Below are positions 5,399 through 12,509 of a stretch of 12,509 nt of DNA, piece by piece (position 1 is the stretch's first letter; every line of letters starts with the position of its first letter). The stretch is from a bacterium (GTDB lineage Bacteria; Bacillota; Clostridia; Lachnospirales; Lachnospiraceae), in NCBI GenBank assembly GCA_004562765.1, contig SFRL01000066.1, positions 1 to 12,509 of the forward strand, read 5' to 3'. The position numbers and the translations under genes are program-made. The notes beneath the pieces are model-generated. The model saw nothing but the letters and a program-made list of their open reading frames with translations, made no database searches and had not been told where the DNA came from.

Positions 5399-5626
5399 AT
5401 GGATTTGGCTACAATTACTGAGTTCATCCAAAATGTGGGCTTTCCCATTACCTGTTGCGCCGTTCTTTTTTATCTCTTATATCAGGGGATGCAACAGCGG
5501 CAGGAGGAAGCACAGGAGCGGGCAAAGCGTGATGCGGAATTCTCCCGCATTATTGCTGAGAATACAGCGGCGACGAATAGCTTGAAAGAGCTTGTCAGGA
5601 CGCTGCATGGAGGCAGCGATGCTTAA
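5399..5626 (+). CDS. Holin (BhlA/UviB-like), 75 aa
   Basis: The protein starts MDLATITEFIQNVGFPITCC. One membrane segment spans about residues 13-29 (VGFPITCCAVLFYLLYQ), followed by a charged helical, probably coiled-coil region (QQRQEEAQERAKRDAEF, 32-48) and a helical tail. The N-terminal pattern 'NVGFP(I)xxC' followed by one membrane helix and a charged coiled coil is typical of the BhlA/UviB-type holins of Bacillota phages. It would form the membrane lesion that lets the overlapping endolysin reach the wall. ATG 5399 is preferred because GGGGTG (5388-5393) lies 5 bases upstream; ATGs at 5378 and 5384 are in frame but have no such site. The gene follows the pRNA-like element without a terminator, so both may share the promoter at 5266. 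Confidence 0.85.
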   Translation: MDLATITEFIQNVGFPITCCAVLFYLLYQGMQQRQEEAQERAKRDAEFSRIIAENTAATNSLKELVRTLHGGSDA

Positions 5627-6113
5627 TACTGATTTTGTCGAGGGCGTGAAAGCGCTAATCGGCACCCCGTATTCTCAGTGTGATTGCAAGGATGTAATTG
5701 CAAAGCCGCTTGGCATCCGCTTTTCAGGGACGAATTGGCTATGGCGTTCGATCAACAATAGTATCAAATATCGCTATTTATCCGAGCGCGTTAAATCCCC
5801 GCTTCCTTCCGATGATCTCAGACCCGGCGACATCCTTTTCAAAATCCGCGACAAAGTACCGGACCGGTATGTTGATCAACCGGACGCGTATCATGTCGCC
5901 GTATACATCGGGGGCGGAAAAATCATTCACTCAAGCCCTTCTACAGGCGTACGCGAAGATGATTATATTTATGGCGCGTGGCAGGGTTGGGGCCAGATGA
6001 AGCAGGTAGAATATGAACGCACCCCTGCTATCATTCAGCCTGATAAAGGTTTATCCGATCATGAAATGATCAAAGCAATTTACAACAAAATCTGTTTGGG
6101 AGGGAATGACTAA
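5619..6113 (+). CDS. NlpC/P60-type cysteine peptidase endolysin, 164 aa
   Basis: The enzyme starts MLNTDFVEGVKALIGTPYSQ. The motif GTPYSQCDCKDVI (15-27) places the nucleophile Cys (C23, less likely C21) at the head of a helix, as in NlpC/P60 peptidases. YHVAVYIGGGKIIHSS (91-106) supplies the catalytic His (H92) followed by the beta strands typical of the family. RPGDILF (68-74) is the usual preceding strand. NlpC/P60 enzymes cut within the peptidoglycan stem peptide, commonly between D-gamma-Glu and diamino acid. There is no signal peptide, consistent with export through the holin. The tail from about 140 may be a small wall-binding region. ATG 5619, with GGAGG (5609-5613) 5 bases upstream, overlaps the holin end by 8 bases. 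phi29 uses a muramidase instead at this step. Confidence 0.88.
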   Translation: MLNTDFVEGVKALIGTPYSQCDCKDVIAKPLGIRFSGTNWLWRSINNSIKYRYLSERVKSPLPSDDLRPGDILFKIRDKVPDRYVDQPDAYHVAVYIGGGKIIHSSPSTGVREDDYIYGAWQGWGQMKQVEYERTPAIIQPDKGLSDHEMIKAIYNKICLGGND

Positions 6114-6545
<432 letters not shown>

Positions 6546-6563
6546 AGAAAGGAAGATTCTTGT

Positions 6564-7748
6564 ATGGCATCCGTAAATGAAATGGGCTTTAATCAGGTTG
6601 CCGCAACACTGAATGCGATTCAGCAGCAGGTTACTGGCCAAACGGCGATTTCCCCGATCAACAATACTCAGGACTTTATCAGCGTGGCGAATACAACGCT
6701 GAAGGCCGGATATGATCCCGTACTCAATGCGATTTCCCAGATGGTATCCCGAACTATCTTCTCCACTCGCCCCTATTCCCGCAAATTCAAGGGCATTTTC
6801 GTGGATAACGCCGCCTATGGCGGGCATGTGAGAAAGATCAATTATGTTGATCTTCCGGCGGTTGACGATGAAGGCTACAAGCTCGCCGACGATGCGAGCG
6901 TGGACATGTACAAGGTCAGGAAACCGAAGGTTGTGCAGACCAATTTCTATGGCCACAATACCTTCTCCGACTATGTGACCCGTTTCCGTGAGCAGCTTCA
7001 GGTGGCCTTCTCTGGACCCGAGCAGCTGGGGGAGTTCTGGGCAAACCTGATGGTCGAGTGGACGAACAAGCATGAGCAGTTCCATGAATCCATGGCGCGT
7101 ACTGCTCTGCTCAACTTCATCGGCGGCAAGCTGGCAGGCGACACCACCAACGTTATCCACCTGCTGACCGAGTACAAGGCTTTTACCGGAGACGATACGC
7201 TGACCGCGCAAACCGTCTATCAGCCGGAAAATTATAAGGCTTTTGTTCAGTGGATGTACTCCCGTATCGCTGTCCTTACCGATATGATGACGGAGCGCTC
7301 GACCAAATTCCATACGAATTTGGATGAGGGGCGCAACATCATGCGTCATACCCCGCTCCGCGACCAGCGCGTTTATCTGTACGCGCCGACGCGCTATCAG
7401 TCTCAGATGATGGCACTTGCGGACGTCTACCATGACAATTTCCTCACGCTGGCCGACAACGAGACGGTGAACTTCTGGCAGAGCATCGATACGCCTGATA
7501 CCGTTAACATTACTCCGACGTATCTCCTTCCGACTGGCGCAATCAAGCAGCACGCCAGCGCGATTAAACAGACGAACGTTGTCGGCGTTATCTTCGACCG
7601 CGAGGCTGTCGGCATCTCCACTTATGCGGAGGAAATGAGCGTTACCCCGTACAACAGCAGGGGGAAATATTGGAATATGTGGTCTAGCTTCACTGACCGA
7701 TATTGGAACGACTTCACCGAAAATGGCGTTGTTCTCCTGCTGGATTAA
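6564..7748 (+). CDS. Major capsid protein, 394 aa
   Basis: Size, position (after the candidate scaffold and before the tail knob) and strong codon bias toward C/G-ending codons identify this as the shell protein, probably HK97-fold as in phi29 gp8 (448 aa). It starts MASVNEMGFNQVAATLNAIQ. The middle has a long helix-rich stretch (LGEFWANLMVEWTNKHEQF) that may correspond to the spine helix, and the C-terminus ends in YWNDFTENGVVLLLD, a hydrophobic strand ending I have seen in capsid proteins of small gut podoviruses. There is no fused protease or Ig-like decoration domain. AAAGGAAG lies before ATG 6564. A GC-rich hairpin follows the stop. The functional call is firm by context; family membership cannot be proved by eye. 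Confidence 0.85.
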   Translation: MASVNEMGFNQVAATLNAIQQQVTGQTAISPINNTQDFISVANTTLKAGYDPVLNAISQMVSRTIFSTRPYSRKFKGIFVDNAAYGGHVRKINYVDLPAVDDEGYKLADDASVDMYKVRKPKVVQTNFYGHNTFSDYVTRFREQLQVAFSGPEQLGEFWANLMVEWTNKHEQFHESMARTALLNFIGGKLAGDTTNVIHLLTEYKAFTGDDTLTAQTVYQPENYKAFVQWMYSRIAVLTDMMTERSTKFHTNLDEGRNIMRHTPLRDQRVYLYAPTRYQSQMMALADVYHDNFLTLADNETVNFWQSIDTPDTVNITPTYLLPTGAIKQHASAIKQTNVVGVIFDREAVGISTYAEEMSVTPYNSRGKYWNMWSSFTDRYWNDFTENGVVLLLD

Positions 7749-7770
7749 ATCGACCTCCCTTCTTTACATA

Positions 7771-7804
7771 GGGCGCGGAACGTGGCACACTCCGCGCCCA
7801 ATTT
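7771..7804 (+). terminator. Hairpin after the capsid gene, possible attenuator
   Basis: GGGCGCGGA (7771-7779) pairs perfectly with TCCGCGCCC (7791-7799) across an 11-base loop, followed by AATTTTCT. The T run is short, so partial termination or 3'-end protection of the capsid message is likelier than a full stop. The next start is at 7821 with no promoter visible between, so downstream tail genes depend on read-through. Confidence 0.6.
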
Positions 7805-7820
7805 TCTAAGGGGTGAAACC

Positions 7821-9242
7821 ATGGCATTCAATGTTACCCTGTACACATTCAGCAAGAGAAAAAATTCAACGTCAAAACCGACTAGCGGTACAGTTTTCTC
7901 CGGACTTATGCGTGAGCCGTGCGGCGTAATCAGACCATCGGTCTCTTTTGAATTCGCGGCGGGGGTGAATCCGTCTGCATATAACTATGCGTACATACCG
8001 AACTTTGGTCGGTATTACTTTATCAGGGAATGGACGAGCACGGGCAGACTATGGGCCTGCTCTATGGAGGTTGACGCGCTCGCAAGCTGGGCCGATGAAA
8101 TCGGGGCACAGAGCTTGTATGTAACGCGCAGTTCCAAGAGGAAAAATGGAAACATTTCCGATGGAATGTATCCAATTTTATCAGATTACACAATCAATAA
8201 ATATGAGATTGCCAGCAGCTATGCAACCAGAATTGAAAGCGGTTGGTTTGTGGTGGGAATCATCAATTCTGATGCGGATGCGGTGGGCGCAGTATCCTAT
8301 TATGTATTTACCCCCGCACAATTCAGCAGCTTCAAGCAAAACCTTATGACTAGCAGCACATGGACGGGCGTATCTGATATAACCGAGGAGCTTCTAAAGA
8401 CGCTTTTCAATCCCTTCCAATATATCGCTTCCTGCAAGTGGTTCCCCTATCAGCCACCCATGGGCGCAAAAGTTACAAGCCTTCCATTCGGTTGGTGGTC
8501 CTTTTCTGTCAACTGCCATGAATTAAGCTCCGTTGTGCAGTATCAAAAAAGAAGAAATGAAATTACATCCGAGCATATCCCGAAGCACCCACAGGCGGCA
8601 AGCCGAGGGGACTATCTCAATAATGAGCCATTCTCGGAATATAATCTTGCCTATTCCCCCTATGGGTTAATCCGCTTGCCCGGATGGATTAACATTGATA
8701 GCACTGATTTGATTCTGTCGGAAACAATTGATTTTATCACGGGCAATTCTACACTTCTTGTATACGCCACAAACGCATCAGAGCAGCAGATTGTTGCGGC
8801 AGAAGTCGCGGCACCCATTGCTATTGATGTACAGATTGCGCAAACAAATGTTGATTTTACTCCCGCTCTAAAATCTTTGGGGAATGCCGTTGTATCTGCT
8901 GCAAGCCTTGATTTTCGTGGGGCACTCGCCGATGCAGCTAGCGGTATTGCAAGCGCGGTATGCGCGGCACCCACAGTGCAAACGGGCGGTAGAAATGGCG
9001 GATTTTCCGATTTGGTAATTTATGATGCGTATATTACCTTGCATTGTAAATTCTACCATGTAGCGGATAACTCCAACAGACTATTGGGTGCCCCACTATG
9101 CGAAGATGTAACATTGAGCACTATCCCTGGATACATCGAGGTACTTTCCCCTCATATCAATATAGCATGCACGGCAGAAGAAACGGAAATGATCGAATCG
9201 TATATGCAGAGCGGCTTTTTCCTTGATAGCGGGGTGGATTGA
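7821..9242 (+). CDS. Tail knob / distal tail tube protein (phi29 gp9-like), 473 aa
   Basis: The protein starts MAFNVTLYTFSKRKNSTSKP. The N-terminal tube-type segment NFGRYYFIREWTSTGRLWACS (split across 61-81) followed by EVDALASW (83-90) and LYVTRSS (99-105) is characteristic of phi29 gp9-type knob proteins as I recall them. Residues 318-388 are Ala-rich and amphipathic (for example LGNAVVSAASLDF), matching the place of the long hydrophobic loops of gp9 (about 417-491) that plug the tail tip and are thought to pierce the membrane. A Gly-rich turn (TGGRNGGFSD, 388-397) and beta-rich end (APLCEDVTLSTIPGYIEV) follow. ATG 7821 has AGGGGTG (about 7809-7815) upstream; an in-frame GTG at 7782 lies inside the hairpin. 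Length is shorter than gp9 (599 aa). It overlaps the next gene by one base (TGATG). Confidence 0.8.
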   Translation: MAFNVTLYTFSKRKNSTSKPTSGTVFSGLMREPCGVIRPSVSFEFAAGVNPSAYNYAYIPNFGRYYFIREWTSTGRLWACSMEVDALASWADEIGAQSLYVTRSSKRKNGNISDGMYPILSDYTINKYEIASSYATRIESGWFVVGIINSDADAVGAVSYYVFTPAQFSSFKQNLMTSSTWTGVSDITEELLKTLFNPFQYIASCKWFPYQPPMGAKVTSLPFGWWSFSVNCHELSSVVQYQKRRNEITSEHIPKHPQAASRGDYLNNEPFSEYNLAYSPYGLIRLPGWINIDSTDLILSETIDFITGNSTLLVYATNASEQQIVAAEVAAPIAIDVQIAQTNVDFTPALKSLGNAVVSAASLDFRGALADAASGIASAVCAAPTVQTGGRNGGFSDLVIYDAYITLHCKFYHVADNSNRLLGAPLCEDVTLSTIPGYIEVLSPHINIACTAEETEMIESYMQSGFFLDSGVD

Positions 9243-9865
9243 TGGAACCGGAGAAATACATACAAACATATAGATACAATGTCGCGGTACATGAGGCGGA
9301 TGCAATCCGAAATTGCAGATACTTCGCGTGGTTTCTCCTTCGCGCACCGTATAGATGGAGCCTGAACGCAATTTGCGCGGCGCTGGGTAATTGGGAAGTA
9401 GAAACACTCCTGAATCCCAATTACCCGCAAAGCGTGAACTTCCCAACTGCTCAAACGGGCGGATTTGGTATGCCGCATTGGACTCCATGGTATGATAAAT
9501 ATGGCATGTGGGTACGAATCAATTATGGATTGGTCGCGAGTGCAACCGATGATAATCCGCTTGCCGATTTTGAATTGCAGATGAAATACCACGAACACGA
9601 ATGTATAAATGGTTACAACGGAGGAAAAACATGGTATAATAATAAAGGGTATTCTTACACATGGAATGAATGGAAACATTCGACCGATGATGTAGAGACG
9701 CTGGCAAACGCATACTATTATCAGTATGAGCGCAGCGGGGCCGGTGCTCCGGGAACAAGGCCGGAAAAGGCTAAAAAATGGTGGGACTACTTTCAACAGA
9801 ATCCCCCTGATAAAGATATACCAGCATGGCTATTATATAAATTCAATGAAAGGAGAGGATTATAA
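9242..9865 (+). CDS. Tail lysozyme (phi29 gp13-like, lysozyme domain only), 207 aa
   Basis: The enzyme starts MEPEKYIQTYRYNVAVHEAD. RWSLNAICAALGNWEVETLLNP (split: 39-50 and 51-59) matches the phage tail lysozyme domain, where the Glu after the GNW/GNM motif (E52, alternatively E54) is catalytic. GGFGMPHWTPW (73-83) is the typical substrate-groove strand 'GxG..QWTP' of the same domain. phi29 gp13 (365 aa) joins this lysozyme to an M23-type endopeptidase; here nothing follows the lysozyme domain, so it is a one-domain version. It would locally digest peptidoglycan during entry, acting at the tail tip beside the knob. ATG 9242 overlaps the preceding stop as TGATG with GGGGTGG just upstream. No signal peptide is present, consistent with a virion protein. 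Confidence 0.88.
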   Translation: MEPEKYIQTYRYNVAVHEADAIRNCRYFAWFLLRAPYRWSLNAICAALGNWEVETLLNPNYPQSVNFPTAQTGGFGMPHWTPWYDKYGMWVRINYGLVASATDDNPLADFELQMKYHEHECINGYNGGKTWYNNKGYSYTWNEWKHSTDDVETLANAYYYQYERSGAGAPGTRPEKAKKWWDYFQQNPPDKDIPAWLLYKFNERRGL

Positions 9866-10786
9866 ATGGGCGCGCCTTATTATTATGATTATATAAATAG
9901 GGTTGATGGCATGCGCTCACCCTCTACGATTCGTGTGCATGATACAGCAGCCGCAGCGTTTTTCCGGAGATACCTTCTGCAAAAAGCAATGAGCGTTTTC
10001 AAATGGGTTCTACCTGAAAAGTGGAATAGGGATTTCTTCCTCTATACCCTGTACGGGCGCGGATTCGTCGCTGTGGTGAACACGGATAAATTCGGAGTAA
10101 TAGCGCAGAATTGCGGGCTATATGGATACGATGTGTATTATGCTCCGACGCACGCAACGATTGCCAACCCCCTGCTGACAGGAATTCTCAGGCCCCGAAT
10201 TGGAGTGGAGTGCGAGCTATTCAAGCTCCAGCCGGACTACGGCGGCATTATGGATATTGTAGAATTCTACGCTGACAAGCTGGCCCTCTGCGCAGAAACT
10301 TGCGACGTGAATTTGCTCAATAGTCATCTTTCCTATGTATTTACCGCCGGAAATAAAGCTGCAGCTGAAAGCTGGAAGAAACTCTATGATCAGATTGCAA
10401 GCGGGAATCCTGCTGCTTTCGCGGATAAGTCCCTGATGAATGATGACGGATCCCCAGCTTGGCAGAGCTTTGAGCAGAATGTGGGGCAGAACTTCATTGC
10501 GCCTGGCGTTCTTCAGGCAATGCGGACAATTGAACACATGTATGATACTGATATTGGAATCCCCAACGCAAACATTGACAAGCGCGAACGCCTGAACTCA
10601 CAAGAGGTCGATAGCAATAATGTAGAAACAGCTTCTAAATGCTCACTTTGGCTTGACTCCCTGCAACAGTCTTGTAAGCGCGTTAATAAAATGTTCGGCC
10701 TTAATACGTCGGTAGATTGGCGCTTTGCGCCAGATGTGGGAGGTGAAACAAGTGCCAGCGACAATGAGCCTGCTGGGGCTGTATAA
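9866..10786 (+). CDS. Portal / upper collar connector (phi29 gp10-like), 306 aa
   Basis: The dodecameric portal is the gate for packaging and ejection and the docking site for the ATPase and, in phi29, the pRNA ring. The length is almost identical to phi29 gp10 (309 aa) and much below that of ordinary tailed-phage portals. The C-terminal NIDKRERLNSQEVDSNN (236-252) and the following helix with NKMFGLN (274-280) match the 'K-x-E-R-L...E-V...NN...N-x-x-F-G-L' pattern common to small portal proteins, including siphovirus ones. A helical stem region is likely at about 130-225. RBS AAAGGAGAGGA lies directly before ATG 9866. The 3' end overlaps the next gene by 35 bases. Confidence 0.9.
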   Translation: MGAPYYYDYINRVDGMRSPSTIRVHDTAAAAFFRRYLLQKAMSVFKWVLPEKWNRDFFLYTLYGRGFVAVVNTDKFGVIAQNCGLYGYDVYYAPTHATIANPLLTGILRPRIGVECELFKLQPDYGGIMDIVEFYADKLALCAETCDVNLLNSHLSYVFTAGNKAAAESWKKLYDQIASGNPAAFADKSLMNDDGSPAWQSFEQNVGQNFIAPGVLQAMRTIEHMYDTDIGIPNANIDKRERLNSQEVDSNNVETASKCSLWLDSLQQSCKRVNKMFGLNTSVDWRFAPDVGGETSASDNEPAGAV

Positions 10787-11267
10787 TTGGGATAACTCAA
10801 TTCTTGATGGATTGATTGTTCCTGACGGTGTCGATAAAACAGCACTTATCAACAACCTGTTGAGGGAATGTGCAGAACTTGAAATTATTTATCCGCAACC
10901 TGACGCCCTGAAGTTTTTTGTTGGCGAATGGTCAAGAGAGCGTCTGCCCGTCTGGGAAAAATTGGAAGCTACGCTTAAATTTGAATATGACCCTATAAGC
11001 AACTATGACCGAAAAGAGGAATGGACGGATGAAGGCAGTGGTTCAAGCGAGACATTGACAGCTGGATATAACAGCGCCGGCGCCGATGTGCCGGAGGCAA
11101 AGAGCAGCGCAAACAGCAGAGGAAGGCGCACTGGGAGGTCATACGGTAATATCGGAGTAACGACTACTCAGCAGATGATTGAGCAAGAGCGGAAAATTTC
11201 AGATTTTGATGTGGATCATGTTATTATCCAAGAGTTCAAAAAGACGTTTTGTCTTTTGATCTACTGA
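10752..11267 (+). CDS. Lower collar protein (phi29 gp11-like), 171 aa
   Basis: This protein connects portal to tail knob. It starts VPATMSLLGLYNWDNSILDG and contains a conserved-looking block, LPVWEKLEATLKFEYDPISNYDR (in two parts, 65-76 and 77-87), then a low-complexity loop (about 93-128, Gly/Ser/Ala with an RGRR cluster) and YGNIGVTTTQQMIEQE (131-146), the motif I associate with gp11-type proteins. It ends with an amphipathic helix and a hydrophobic FCLLIY. It is shorter than phi29 gp11 (293 aa). GTG 10752 is the best start because GGAGG (10739-10743) lies 8 bases upstream; ATG 10764 would be 20 bases away. The gene therefore begins within the portal gene. Confidence 0.82.
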   Translation: MPATMSLLGLYNWDNSILDGLIVPDGVDKTALINNLLRECAELEIIYPQPDALKFFVGEWSRERLPVWEKLEATLKFEYDPISNYDRKEEWTDEGSGSSETLTAGYNSAGADVPEAKSSANSRGRRTGRSYGNIGVTTTQQMIEQERKISDFDVDHVIIQEFKKTFCLLIY

Positions 11268-11280
11268 AAGGAGCGGTTTT

Positions 11281-12363
11281 ATGTGGCCGTTTAAGTATCC
11301 GTATACTAATTTTCACGAACTAAATCTTGACTGGATTCTCGAAAAGCTTCAGGAATTCGGCGAGAGCGTGAAAAACATTCCCTCTATTGTTCGAAAAGAA
11401 GTAGATGCTGTATTTGAAAGTGGAGCAGTACCGACCAACTACCCGCCTAGGAAAATCCTTTATATCGGAGATTCGTATTTCACTGGCGTTGGTGGAAACG
11501 GTGATGACATCCCGAAAACAGTCGAGAAATGCATGCCCGTTTCTAAATGGTGGAATTACGCAGTCGGTGGTACTGGCTTTGTGCGAAATCCTGATAATTC
11601 AAGCTACATCAACCAGATTAAAAAGGCGTTCTCTGATCTTGGCGAAGAAGCAAACGAAGTAACTGATATTGTTGTTGGCGGAACTTATAATGATGTTTAT
11701 TATGTGACAAGCAAGGAAGCTACTAGCTCTGCCTTCTTTCTGCCATATATCACCGAGTTCAGGAACTATTGCGTGGGAAATTTCAAAAATGCGAAGCTAC
11801 ATATATTTCCGGGGTTGTATACTGGAGCAAGGCCCAGTGCAGATACCGTTAAAACTTGGCAATACATAAAAACCGCTTGCAAAGACGCGGGAGTCGCCCA
11901 TGCGGAATATTGCATCAACTGGCTTCTGGGATACGACGAAAGCGTTGATTCGAGTGATATTCACCCCTCGGCAATCGGCTATCGTATCATCGGACAAAAT
12001 ATCGCACAGATTCTCAATGGCGGTGAGGTCGTCACTGGTAAAAAAGTAAATCTAACGGCTAACACATTCACGGGAGAAATAAGCATAAGGTTTTTCAATG
12101 ATTTTGCGGAGTATTATTTCAACTTCCAACCCACAAGCGCAATGCCAAGCGGAATTGCCAGCTTTTTGGATATACCTGACAGATATTTCAGGAGAGCACA
12201 CGGAAATGCACAAATCTTTCTGATGCCATATGCAAAATTCAGGGGAAGCGATGCCGAATGCATTACCTTCAGCAGTAAAGGACTTCTTGTGCAAAGCAGT
12301 GATTTCAATACATCACTGACCTATGTAGGAACATATATTGAGCCACTGTATCCGATCTATTGA
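11281..12363 (+). CDS. Receptor-binding tail protein with SGNH/GDSL hydrolase domain, 360 aa
   Basis: Residues 1-30 (MWPFKYPYTNFHELNLDWIL...) form the virion-anchoring N-terminus often seen on tail fibres of small gut podoviruses. Residues 57-247 carry an SGNH hydrolase: block I IGDS (S65 nucleophile), block II Gly in YAVGGTG (93-99), block III GGTYND (133-138, oxyanion N137) and block V DIHP (D226, H228) followed by SAIGY. SGNH enzymes are esterases; on phage tails they usually remove acetyl or similar ester groups from surface glycans. Residues about 250-360 are beta-rich and likely bind the receptor or trimerise. It takes the place of the phi29 gp12 appendage, also an enzyme-bearing glycan-binding spike but of a different fold. 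AAAGGAG lies about 9 bases before ATG 11281. It is the last gene of the rightward operon. Confidence 0.86.
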   Translation: MWPFKYPYTNFHELNLDWILEKLQEFGESVKNIPSIVRKEVDAVFESGAVPTNYPPRKILYIGDSYFTGVGGNGDDIPKTVEKCMPVSKWWNYAVGGTGFVRNPDNSSYINQIKKAFSDLGEEANEVTDIVVGGTYNDVYYVTSKEATSSAFFLPYITEFRNYCVGNFKNAKLHIFPGLYTGARPSADTVKTWQYIKTACKDAGVAHAEYCINWLLGYDESVDSSDIHPSAIGYRIIGQNIAQILNGGEVVTGKKVNLTANTFTGEISIRFFNDFAEYYFNFQPTSAMPSGIASFLDIPDRYFRRAHGNAQIFLMPYAKFRGSDAECITFSSKGLLVQSSDFNTSLTYVGTYIEPLYPIY

Positions 12364-12369
12364 TGAGCA

Positions 12370-12391
12370 GCCCGGGTGCAACAGCCCGGGC
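12370..12391 (+). terminator. Hairpin ending the late operon, copy of the left-end hairpin
   Basis: GCCCGGG (12370-12376) pairs with CCCGGGC (12385-12391) around TGCAACAG, 6 bases after the last stop codon. The 22-base element is the exact reverse complement of bases 90-111. The tail CTTCTCGTG is poor in T, so termination may be partial or factor-assisted. It lies outside the perfect ITR. Confidence 0.6.
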
Positions 12392-12406
12392 CTTCTCGTG
12401 TACGCT

Positions 12407-12436
12407 AGTTTAGTATTTGTGATTTTGAAGTTTAGT
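12407..12436. repeat. Phased direct repeat inside the right terminal region
   Basis: AGTTTAGT occurs at 12407-12414 and 12429-12436, 22 bp apart, the same unit, spacing and position relative to the end as on the left. A longer motif, AGTGCAGGT, is also doubled here (12434-12442 and 12471-12479); its inner copy is degenerate on the left. Confidence 0.6.
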
Positions 12437-12438
12437 GC

Positions 12439-12480
12439 AGGTGATTATGAATGAATAAGGATATTTGTTCAGTGCAGGTA
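12439..12480. repeat. Right inverted terminal repeat (perfect 42-bp core)
   Basis: Bases 12439-12480 are the exact reverse complement of bases 1-42. Together they mark both ends of a protein-primed linear genome. Inward similarity continues at a lower level through the phased repeats to the shared hairpin at 12370-12391. Confidence 0.93.
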
Positions 12481-12509
12481 AACTTGGGGAATAGTATTGT
12501 TATACACCC
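12481..12509. other. Terminal 29 bases lacking a left-end counterpart
   Basis: The right end continues 29 bases beyond the perfect repeat and finishes ATACACCC. If the genome is symmetric, its reverse complement (starting GGGTGTAT) should precede base 1 and is missing from the window. A run of three identical terminal bases would suit a sliding-back priming mechanism, but whether this is the true end cannot be told. Confidence 0.7.

Noticed and set aside
5298..5585. 95-codon plus-strand frame beginning within the RNA element
   Set aside because: No RBS. It overlaps the holin in another frame and its Arg-rich start simply translates the GC-rich RNA stems.

Overview
The window looks like an almost complete linear genome of a very small phi29-type podovirus (protein-primed DNA replication, short tail). 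The evidence is a protein-primed family B DNA polymerase, a gp16-like packaging ATPase, a phi29-like set of portal, lower collar, tail knob and tail lysozyme genes, and inverted terminal repeats at the two ends. Shine-Dalgarno sites are close to AGGAGG and the promoters are near TTGACA/TATAAT, which points to a Gram-positive (Bacillota) host. The NlpC/P60-type endolysin and the general gene style resemble phages of gut Clostridia, but the host is an inference.

Layout. Bases 1-116: left inverted terminal repeat, a 22-bp-phased direct repeat and an outward-facing hairpin. Bases 117-332: one leftward gene of unknown function. Bases 333-477: control region with two back-to-back consensus promoters whose -35 boxes sit in one 9-bp dyad. 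Bases 478-3998: rightward early/replication block with a four-cysteine mini-protein, a ribbon-helix-helix protein, a candidate terminal protein, the DNA polymerase and a likely ssDNA-binding protein, closed by a strong terminator. Bases 4042-5269: packaging ATPase and a two-helix membrane mini-protein. Bases 5266-5398: a promoter and a structured RNA. Bases 5399-12363: rightward late block with holin, endolysin, a Pro-Ala repeat protein, major capsid protein, tail knob, tail lysozyme, portal, lower collar and an SGNH-hydrolase receptor-binding protein. Bases 12364-12509: a hairpin, the phased repeat again and the right inverted terminal repeat. Apart from the control and terminal regions there is no gene-free stretch over 300 bases.

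Working model. The polymerase and terminal protein start replication at the two ends. The RHH protein may act at the divergent promoter. The ATPase, together with the structured RNA, packages DNA through the portal. Holin and NlpC/P60 enzyme lyse the cell. The tail knob, tail lysozyme and SGNH protein handle entry.

Main discovery candidate: bases 5300-5370 fold as a compact packaging-RNA (pRNA)-like three-way junction. It has the helix order of phi29 pRNA (A, C, CE bulge, E, D) and a 5-nt complementarity between the CE bulge and the D loop, as in the loops that join phi29 pRNA into a ring. It lies downstream of the packaging ATPase in mid-genome, not at the genome end as in phi29. Two small genes (42 and 57 codons) that are easily overlooked are also described.
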